A DNA stretch of 42,779 nt. Source: Haplomitrium mnioides (lineage: Eukaryota; Marchantiophyta; Haplomitriopsida; Calobryales). The notes below the pieces were generated by a model. That model saw only the letters and a list, made by a program, of their open reading frames with translations, was not told the DNA's origin and searched no databases. The translations under genes were made by a program, and so were the position numbers. Positions 34,207-42,779 of this stretch are shown here, piece after piece. The number at the start of each line of letters is the position of its first letter. Position 1 is the stretch's first letter. The stretch covers positions 1-42,779 of the forward strand of contig JBNGIS010020561.1 of assembly GCA_049999725.1 (NCBI GenBank), read 5' to 3'.

Positions 34207-36479
34207 ATCCCATATAAGACCAAAGCGTTATGCAAAGAATGCATAAAAAGAAAGATGTATCACTAGTGTGAGCAATGCTCTACAATAGCAACCCACCACA
34301 TTGATTAAAGCTAGTAGTGGTCGATCAAAGTAGCTTACTCTCTGGATATGACACCCAAGATCCCAAATATCACTTACAATGTTGTTTGGTGATCAAAACA
34401 TCTTGTCATAACCAACTTCAACACCTTAATAGGTAACTAGCTAGCTCACCACAATTGTGGATGGTGTGCTCGTGACTTTGCTTGTGTTGCATCCAACAAT
34501 GTTGTTGGTCTAATCCAAGAACGCACTTTGTGAACACTTGCCATACAACACTAGCAATTATCTCTCAAAATAGGGGTGTTCTCCAAAATATATGCAGAAA
34601 GTGGTACTTGGTAGATGTGAAGATGGCGTAAAATTCTCAACATCTTTCAAAATAGCTTTGAATGAGGATCTTGCAATCCTTTAACAAATCAATAGAACCA
34701 ACTCCATCTAGGTGGTCTGCAATAAAATGTCAACTAGTGATGAATGTAGATAACTTTTCAATGTACTTACTGGTAGCAATTGTAGATATTTCTCAATCAT
34801 TAGTGCCACATTTCACAATGAAACTCTCCTTGTTATTTCTCACTTCTCCTTATACAAGTAACGATGCGCTAGTATCCCAATTTCCTATACAACAACCAAT
34901 CATGTATTGATTTCACTAAATTAATCCAACAAGCAAATACTCTCAGCTAAATACAACCATGCAGCTGGTGTAGTCTCTAGTTGTGAAAGATTAACATATC
35001 CAAGTGTAATAGAACCATCCAATGCAAGTGATTGTGCAAGTACATCCCACTAAGCTTCATCAACCAATTTGGATGCTTGTTGCTGCCACAACCTCCCCTT
35101 AATCTCACTAGAGTGAATCATTCCATCTGGCAGTCACTCTTGCCTTTCATACTATGGAGATGTTTTTGTAATGGAGGGAATATATACTGCATGTGCATTT
35201 CCTTTCAATAAATAAGCAAAATTTGTAATCACCTCACAAAATGTTGCCAAAACAATTGGGTGTGATTTTAGACCCCTAGCTGGTCCACTAAATCTAACTA
35301 GCAATTTCATCAATTGTGCCTCTCCAAATTGTCAACTAGGTTGATAGAACACATACTTATCTCAAAAATAAGCTCTGAACCCTATATGATGCAACACTAT
35401 GCAGCCTACCAAGATGTTATATAACTCAACCTTAGTGAGTATGGCTTGAGTTCTTGTTCATGAGGTTTTTGTAAGATGGTCAAGTTGCACTCAAAGCTTA
35501 ATCTCCCTCTGTATGATGTGTTGTGTGGGTGAAGGTCCTCCTAACAAGGTCTGGATTTGGAAAGGGCAAACCTCCAAGTCTTTTGGTGCCAATCCCAATC
35601 CATGCACTACTAATTTTCCCAATACTAGTAGTTGACCACAAGTTTGAACACCACCCTCTGCGGTTAATATACCACTTTGATTGTCCAAGTACACTATATT
35701 GGATTTAAATTTGGTTCTCTCTCAAATCTGGGTGATAGCTTCACCAACTTGGCTACACCAGCACGCTATATCTCACCTCCATATGTGGAGGCACATGGCT
35801 CAGCTGCTCTAATCACTAGTCCAACTTCCATATTAGAAGTAGCCCTATGAGTTTTCTCACACAATGTGGCTGCCAACTTAAACACCTTAGTTGGTTTACC
35901 ACCTCTAGTTAACACAAACATAGTTGAGAACAATGGTTTATATATCACTAACTTGGCTAGTAAATCCATTGCTAAAGACACATTGTCCTCCAATTTGGCT
36001 GATTTCATTGCACCTTTGGAAATTTGAACAAGGTTCATGAACATGGTCTTTACAAAGTCTATCAACTCGAGAGACTATAGAACTTTAATTGATGGTGAGC
36101 CTCCATTTCAAGGATCCAACTCTACTGCTACTATTATAGGTTCAAAAGCCTTTCATGATGCTCTTATCAACGATGGAGATGCATCAATATAGGTTGTCTC
36201 ACACATGAGTCTCATCTAATCTAAACCTCAATTAGCTTTATAGGACATAGAACCTTTAGCTCTATAATTGGGTTTGGCTTGAGCAAAAGTTATAGTAGCT
36301 AAATGTTGCTTCAACTATGCAATCCTAGCACCTTTTGGATCAACAATAGTGGTTGGAGCACTCATTGGCCACAACTTCCTCTACCTCCTCTCTTTTTCTC
36401 ACATAGGTGAGCTCCTACTCATTGCAATTCCAAATGGAGAAAAAAGAATCACATTGTTGTTGGTTTTTTGCATTTGCTT
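33551..36479. other. Unassigned interval
   Basis: No recognisable protein family. A 99-codon open frame on the minus strand (36065-35766, MIDFVKTMFMNLVQISKG...) is the longest and could be a remnant of a retroelement polyprotein; I cannot assign it. (CA)n then (CT)n occupies 34142-34204. I looked for an RT YxDD-type motif on the minus strand and did not find one. Confidence 0.4.
34142..34204. repeat. Compound microsatellite (CA)n(CT)n
   Basis: About ten CA dinucleotides followed by about 22 CT dinucleotides, uninterrupted. Confidence 0.95.
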
Positions 36480-37270
36480 CTCAAAAATGTGATCACCTCT
36501 TGGCTTTTTTAACTCTATGCATTGCTTCTATAGGCGATCTTCATTGCAAGTCTTGTAGCTTGATTGTTGGCCAACATCAATTACATGAGCTTCTACCCAC
36601 CAAATTTTCCACCTGAATGTCCTCTGGTTTTTTGATTCTCTTGAAGGGCAAACTATGATGTGAATGCAAGTGTTGATGTAGATTTTGGTATTTTCTTTTA
36701 AAATCTAGAAGTGACCACCTTTTTATTCACTAGATTGAGCTCAATATGCTCTCATGTTGTGAAAAAAATAGCCAAGTAGGATCAAAGTCCCTAGAAAGTA
36801 TGGCATCTCTCACTCTCATCCTCAAATCATTTTTTAGAATGACATACCAAAACTGAACGACTTGGAATTTTGTCACTTCCTTTGTGACATTAATCAACCT
36901 TCTCATACCTCTTTCAAACTCTCACTAGTCCTGCACTGGAATTTTATGAGACTCTTAAACTTGTCTATTCTCACTCTTTGGTAGTTTTGTCTCAATAATT
37001 TGAAAAATTCTACTAAATGGTTGAACATATAGATGACTCTACTCTCTACCACACTAGATAGAATGAGTGTACTAAAGGAACATTTTGATCTTAGAACACG
37101 AATACTATGGCTAGTGTGACTAGATGATGCAGTAGAAGTAGCAAGGTGATAGACATTGGCCTTCTACCATAGGTGATGGAGAAATATTTGGATGACCAAT
37201 ATTGTCTTCATTTGTCAATTTTAATCAAAGAGGCTCGTCACTAGGCATCAAACTCATAGATAAAATCATT
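36480..37270 (-). pseudogene. Possible gag-like remnant of an LTR retrotransposon
   Basis: A minus-strand frame reads VQPFSRIFQIIETKLPKSEN and then, after stops, GMRRLINVTKEVTKFQVVQF and VRDAILSRDFDPTWLFFSQH (about 36990-36740), spacing and composition like a retrotransposon capsid region. Further on (about 36600-36480) comes a Cys/Lys-containing stretch that might be a degraded zinc knuckle. The assignment rests on general resemblance only. Confidence 0.35.
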
Positions 37271-37308
37271 CATATCAATGATGTCCACTCCACCATATTA
37301 CAACTCAT

Positions 37309-40086
37309 TGTCGTAGCACAGCAGTAGCACCTCAACCCCGAAAAGAACAACCCAAGGATCGAACCACGCAAGATCTATATAGAAATTCGCTCTTGACACA
37401 CTTTTATCGACTTTCCAGATTCTTTAGAGAGTTCTGAAACTGCACTCTATCAGTTCAGAGATGGACCTCTCTCCACTCTAAGACTGACAACCTTTCTCCA
37501 CACAAAAACTGATAACCACAAAAATACTTACTACTTCACAACAACCACACACACACACAGGACACAAACCCAGGACTACCCAGACTGTATGACTGACATT
37601 TTTGGAACAAGACAATTGCTGTACATGCTGATTTTAAACAGAAGCTGTATTAGAGAATTCCCAAGCAACTGGTTACCCAACACGCTTGAAATTCTCACAC
37701 CAACACTCCCATACCTACCCTCGTTACAACCTCTCTCTTCTCCTCAAATTAGACACTCAGGCCACTCCAACCCAAGACATCCCAGAGCTCTGCGCTGGGA
37801 ACACAACTATGGAACGACCCACCTGGTCTCACATCCAAGTGTTGCACCTCCAACCAATGATAACTCTGTTTATTTGTGAAATGCCCACCTAGTCCCTAGG
37901 CACACACAAACCTGAACACTTCCTTGTTCTGCTACAATCTCCCACCCAGACTCCACTGACTGGAAAACCACCGCAGGTCCTCTCCTCACAAATTTAACAA
38001 ACACAAGACAGATCAGAACTCATAATAGAGTTGATTGATCATTCAAACCTTCCTCAATCACAATCTAAGACTCAGACTTCAATTCCACCAACAGATACAC
38101 CTCAGGCAACTCCCTCCACGCACTCCCCTGATGAAAAACTGTCTGATCCTTCCAATTGCCAACTGCAAAAGTTGCATCAACCCACTCTAATTTTTGAATC
38201 CATCTCCATCCTCAAACTGCTCCTCACAAATCTGCAATAAAGAAAAATGAGCAGGAGACCTCACAGACATGAACACTAAGTATATTTTTTGCAAAACACA
38301 TGTACAATGAGAACTTCAGAACAGGAGCTCGAAAAATTGCTTGTACCCCTCTCCCTGCTCTGCAAAATCTAACTGCCAAATCACTATTTTACACATTTTA
38401 CATTTGCCCCCAAGAGACTAACTTTTTCTCCTTATGCTCTTAATAAGAACTAACCACTCACAGGTGGTTCTTAAACTAAATCAACTCGTTTAACTAGTCT
38501 ACATGCCTTCCGCTCATAATAAGCACTAACTACTCGCATTAGTCCTTATACTAATTCTCGAACTTCCTCATACTCTACAAATAAAATTTCCATGTTCCGA
38601 CTTTTCAACTTCACAGGAGGTCTGTTTCGAACTTTTGCCCTTTTCGACCTTTCAGTTCACCTCCCATTTTTATACTGTAATTCTGATTTATCACTATTTC
38701 GTCATTAAACTTCCTCTTCGAGGTCGTTTTCCCTTTGCCATGCAAAACACCGATAAGTTGCCGTTTCAGATATCACCGCTTCACTCCATCGCCATTTCAC
38801 CAATTTCGAGCCCGTCGAACCCCTCGGAAAGCGACCTTCCTAACTAGTCTCTCCACTTCGGAACTCCACATCGGAACCTTTTTAAACTGGGATCTCCACA
38901 ACGGATCCCCACACGAAACCATCTTAACCGGGGATTCCACTTCAGACACTTAACTAAATCCCCCGTAACCGGGGTTCCCCACATCGGAAGGCGGAGTTCC
39001 GAAGCCTTCTTCGGACTCACGGACCCTCCTCACAGACGACGAACCTTCCTCGGAACACAGACTCTCGCGGAACATCCTTTTCATTCTTCTCTTTTTAAGT
39101 TTTTGAGTTTCATCGATTTTCCTCCTTTAGAGCAGCGATCTCCTTCTGTTGAGTCTCGGCCAGACACTGCATTCCTTTCGCTTTGTTGTTTGATCTCTTC
39201 CAGTCCGAGCCCATGTCGAATCCCGGCAATCAATTGCTCTCAGCCAGAGCCTCCCCCAGCAGATTCCTCTGCTCTTCATTTGGTTCCTTCAAATCTTCTT
39301 CATTCGGTTGCTCGTAGCAGAGAATAGATCCTCTTTCAATTTTTGTTTTGTTAAATTTTTGAACCTGCCTCCCGTTTCCTTGTTATTCGATCTTCTCCCC
39401 ATTTTCGATTGCATCTTCAGCAGCCAGAACCTCCCTAGATCTCTTCTTCAATTGCTCCTCCCGCCGTGGCATTCTTCCCTCGATTCCTGTTCGATTGATT
39501 TCCTCTGCAGGTTCTTCACAGGGATCCTCGCTCCTTCATTTGCTTCTTTTGTTTGATTAATTCCCTCCAGTGCGGCACGCTTGCATGCGATTCTCTGCAA
39601 GGAACTGTCTTCCTTCTTCAGCGCAGCTCCTCCATTCTATCTCTATGCTCTAACCATCTTCAGCCGTGAAGAGCTTCTCCAACCCAATTCAGCTTGCATC
39701 CAATTGCTCCATCGCCATACTCTTCTTGAAATTTTTCTTCACCTTTCACAGATCGATCCCCCGCGACACCAGCTTCACACATCAATCTTCCTCGCGGATC
39801 CTGCTTCGTAGCACCCTTCTCATTCACATTCTACCAGGAGCTTGCTCTATGTCCCATAAGCACCCCTAGAAAGACTTGCACGGATATAAAAGTAACCCCC
39901 TCTCTTGTTCTTTCGAGAGGCATCCCCCCTATGGGTCTAAGGCCACCACCTCTTTCTTCTCTGCCCCTGGACGGACCTAGTTCAGGGCACAGTTACCACG
40001 GCACATGTTCTGGACAGGATGTCCATCGAAAACAAAAATAGAAAATATAGATAGAAACATAGATAGGGGCTAGCTGGCCCTCGACA
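37309..40086 (-). repeat. Long terminal repeat of gypsy element G1
   Basis: Read on the minus strand it begins TGTCGAGGGCCAGC (40086 downwards) and ends GTGCTACGACA (at 37309), giving matching TGTCG...CGACA ends and a length of 2778 bp. A TATA-like TTTATATCC lies at 39893-39885, about 195 bases from the start. The middle (about 38810-39080) has short GGAACTCCACATCGGAACC-like repeats. It follows the pol 3' end, so it is the 3' LTR. The first 200 bases are clearly related to those at 42304 on the plus strand. Confidence 0.8.
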
Positions 40087-40352
40087 ATTAGATTAGGTTT
40101 TATTTTTATTTTTATTTCCTCAAAATAATTCTCACCTTATATCACAACCTCTTTGCCCTTTCTTCTTCTTCACACTATACTATACTCCATTTCTTTTCCA
40201 TATTCACAACTTTTCCCAAAACTCAAGAAATAACACTTTCCTTTATTTTTGCCGCGCCGAAAAGAGCATCATCCACGTCGATTCTGATTCTTTTGCAGGG
40301 ACTATGCTCTCACATAGCCCCCTCCTCCATCGCGCAGCGCCCTCGCCAGCAT

Positions 40353-42115
40353 TCACATATAGTATTTCTTCACTCTCAATCCATTCACTCGAGTTTCCAA
40401 CACCTCCCCTATTAACGTTTTTAATTCCAATGATCCATTTTCGTAGACTTTTGACACGACATAAGGCCCCATCCATCTTACATGGAGTTTTCCTGGAAAT
40501 CGGAAATAGCGACTGTCATACAGAAGTACCAGATCTCTGTTTGAAATATTTACCTTTTTGAGCTTGGCATCATATCCTTCCTTTCGTTTATTTTGCACTT
40601 TTTCGGTTTCAGCCAATGCCTGAACTCTATCCTCCTCCAGCTTTACCAGATCCATCATCCGCTGCAATAGACTGTCCTCATCTGGCATACGTTCTTCTTC
40701 AGCAATCCTGATAGACGGTACCTCCCACTCCACAGGTACTAGGGAATAAGTCCCATAAACTAGATAGAATGGCGTTTGTTTCGTCGTTACCTTTTCCACT
40801 GTTCTGTACGTCCACAGTGCTGAGTACAGCTTCCTGTCCCAATCTGACAAGTAAGCTGAACAGATCTTCATCAATATTCTGCATAACACTCCATTCACTC
40901 TTTCGGTATACCCATTCACCTTTGGATTATATGGTGTCGTCTTCCTATGTTTAATCATATACGTATCAGTGAGGCGCTGAATTACCTCATTCAAAAAGTG
41001 CGTCCCCCTGTCACTGATCAGCTCTAAAGGGCAGCCGAATCATGTGATAATATTCTCAAATAGAAAGTTAGCGACTTTCAGCGCTCCATCTCTTCTCGTA
41101 GCCTTCGCTTCTACCCATTTGGTAGCATAATTCGTGCATACTAATATATATCTATTTTTATAGTACTTTGACACTGGTGTAATAGGTCCCACAAAATCAA
41201 TATCCCATTTCTCAAATGGAGCTAAGGGTAAGATAGGGGTAAGTGGCCAATGGCTACTTGCTGCTGGTTTCCCCACTCTTTGGCATGGATCACAACCCTG
41301 AATATAGTTCTTTACGTCCTTGTACATCGTAGGCCACCAATACCCTGCCTCGTGTATCTTCTCAACCGTGTTACGCATGGCATAGTGCCCTCCCACTTCG
41401 TCATCGTGTAAAGCAGCTATCACATTTCTAATTTCAGATTGACGCAAACAACGCCTCAATACATCGTCTGGTCCTTTCTTATACAACACTCCTTTATAAA
41501 TCGTAAACGACGCCACCTTCTGGAAAAATACAGCCTCTTCTTCTTTGTTCAGCCTAGAAGGTAAAAATAGAATTTTCTAAATATAACCAAATTTTTGTAT
41601 ACCAGGGGTTCTCCTCCCCTTCCTTCTCTATTGGAAACAGATTTTTGTCAGGAAAATCGTCATTCAGATCTTCTGTTGTAGCTAGTCCTGGAATTCTGGA
41701 CAGGAAGTCTGCATTCTGATGTGACTTCCCTGGCCTTACATCTACTTCAAAATCGAACTCCTGGAGTAGCAACATCCACCTTGCTATCCTCCCCGAAAAA
41801 TCAGGTTTGTTCACTAAATACTTCAGCGAATTGTGGTCCACATGAAATACAAATGGATACCCCAATAAGTAATGTCTGAATTTTCTGACCTTTTTTTTTT
41901 TTTTTTTTTTTTTTCGTTCAGTTACTGAATAGTTCTTTTCTGCTGCAGTCAATTTCTGACTTGTGTAATAAATAGGATGATTCTTCTTCTCTTCATCCTT
42001 CTGACTTAATACGCTGCCTATTGCAAAGGCAGACACATCCATGTGAGAGCATGGTTCCTGACAAAAGGTCAGAAACTACTTGAAGGTGGTCTCTTTTGAG
42101 CAGTGGAGTAAGAGG
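40353..42115 (-). pseudogene. Ty3/gypsy pol 3' part: RNase H, integrase, GPY/F module (G1)
   Basis: In order: end of RT/start of RNase H (EPCSHMDVSAFAIGSVLSQ, from about 42063), YYTSQKLTAAEKNYSV, FVFHVDHNSLKYLV, GRIARWMLLLQEFDF and KSHQNADFLSRI; an H2C2 zinc-binding region (GGHYAMRNTVEKIHEAGYWW, GCDPCQR); the integrase core with Asp in KWDIDFVGP, Asp in LELISDRGTHF and Glu in NGYTERVN, a complete D,D,E set; and a C-terminal module LHVRWMGPYVV. The frame ends at 40353. Damage is light: TGA at 41042-41040 where CGA is expected, a frameshift near 41590, and a poly(A) replacement in RNase H. The sequence becomes unrelated upstream of about 42115. No chromodomain is seen, which fits a non-chromoviral gypsy lineage. 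It acts in copy-and-paste retrotransposition, making and inserting cDNA. Confidence 0.9.
41891..41914. repeat. T24 homopolymer within G1 RNase H
   Basis: 24 T on plus, read as a run of eight Lys on minus, between SVTER and VRKFRHYL. In gypsy RNase H this place normally holds a block of about ten mixed residues beginning Glu-Ala; the run replaces it with no length change. Confidence 0.85.
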
Positions 42116-42303
42116 GAAGTAGTAAAGCTTCAGTTTTGTGAGAGTAAAGTGTAAAAATATGTATGTAAGTTTTTTTTGTGAGGAAATTTTGGGAGATCAT
42201 TGGCCAAGCAGGGAAGGCTAGGTGATGAGGAAGTTGATTTCTTTTTCAAGGAAGAAGAAGAAAAAAAAGGAAAACTATAATTTTGTGGTAAAACTAATCT
42301 AGG
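42116..42303 (+). mobile_element. 3' untranslated end of a second gypsy element (plus strand)
   Basis: Purine-rich sequence (GAAGAAGAAGAAAAAAAAGG at about 42253-42272), then AAAACTAATCTAG just before the LTR, paralleling AAACCTAATCTAAT before the G1 LTR on the other strand. It butts against G1 pol near 42115 in inverted orientation. Confidence 0.65.
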
Positions 42304-42779
42304 TGTTGAGGGCCAGCCAGCCCCTATCTACCTATCTATCTATTTCTATGTGTGTTGATGGATAGCTTGCCCAGGAGCCAGTCGATGGGTGTCGGAGGAC
42401 AAGTTGCCCTGTTTAGCCCTGAACTAGATCAGTCCAAGGGCAGGAAATTAACGGTGACCTTACACTCCTCTAGGGGGTTGCCTTTCGAAGGACTGAAGGA
42501 GGGAGATCTTTATATACTACTTTAGCAACATTGCGGAAAACTTATGGGATATATGCAGAGGCCAGGACGACTCACGAATGTGTCTGTGGATTTCCAGTGA
42601 GTATGGATGTGAGAAAGGGTGCATGGCGATGATCGAAATGAAGAGTTGAACCCGACGAAGGACCTGTTTGAATCAATTGTGCTGCGCCAACTGAAGAAGT
42701 ACCTTGCTGATGAGGATTTTTTATGAAGATTGAGTTGAGACAAACTGCTGCAAAGAAGGATTCGGTGGCACGGAGTTTT
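42304..42779 (+). repeat. Start of an LTR related to that of G1 (runs off window)
   Basis: Begins TGTTGAGGGCCAGCCAGCCC and shares with the G1 LTR the CCCTGAACTAG block, the CTCTAGGGGG stretch and a TATA-like CTTTATATAC at about 42509-42518, some 205 bases in. Open frames in it are incidental. Confidence 0.75.

Noticed and set aside
33551-36479. Possible RT/RNase H of the interrupted gypsy G2
   Set aside because: No YxDD-type motif or other RT block could be read on the minus strand.
37589-39869. Several 65-96-codon plus-strand frames
   Set aside because: They lie within the minus-strand gypsy LTR, have biased Ser/Pro/Leu composition from pyrimidine-rich sequence, and match nothing known to me.
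40304-40954. Plus-strand frames opposite the integrase
   Set aside because: Antisense shadows of a clearly recognisable integrase frame.

Overview
This is a repeat-packed stretch of a large eukaryotic nuclear genome. AT-rich sequence, spliceosomal GT..AG introns, AATAAA poly(A) signals, (CT)n/(CA)n microsatellites, assembly gaps and nested Ty3/gypsy elements of plant type all point to a land plant, and the mix of families suggests a non-flowering one (fern, lycophyte or similar). That placement is an inference. I see no intact host gene; almost everything is transposable element in various states of decay.

The main content is three copies of one large element family. E1 covers 1-9705 (its left end lies outside the window) and is followed directly by the 3' end of another copy (9706-11143). 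E2 (about 13080-17310) is an old fragment in the opposite orientation. E3 (20372 to about 33550) is split by a 3.8-kb LTR-type insertion. The termini carry an inverted repeat, GGTTCAAAGTAGCGGTTGTT on the right and its exact reverse complement on the left. Each reasonably complete copy has two divergent genes around a promoter of a few hundred bases with TATA boxes facing both ways. The minus-strand gene encodes a protein of the DUF7869 type, with the signatures IVIDGMDQKKT, LYLQLDN and VGHTHDQIDQ, probably the transposase. The plus-strand gene encodes a ParB-like domain followed by a beta-class DNA amino-methyltransferase with motif IV (ADIPYGY), a QKP element and motif I (ILDLC.SGT) in that order. 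That is a phage/bacterial type of architecture inside a plant transposon.

The same element carries arrays of a short palindrome, core TCCATGCGCGCATGGA. They lie in introns 1 and 2 and the 3' flank of the methyltransferase gene, in the transposase intron in looser form, and as a 10-residue coding repeat near the transposase N terminus. A ParB-like domain, a DNA methylase, a transposase and clustered palindromes in one element suggest a self-marking or self-recognising transposon. The genes seen here are all damaged by stops and frameshifts.

Other regions: 11144-13080 is unassigned, with a gapped (CT)n tract. About 18390-20371 is a decayed minus-strand gypsy pol (RNase H, integrase, PHD-finger-like tail), which E3 abuts and probably interrupted. 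33550-37308 is mostly unassigned, with a weak gag-like segment at its right end. 37309-42115 is a younger minus-strand gypsy element (pol 3' part plus a complete 2.8-kb LTR). 42116-42779 is the 3' end and start of the LTR of a related gypsy element on the opposite strand.
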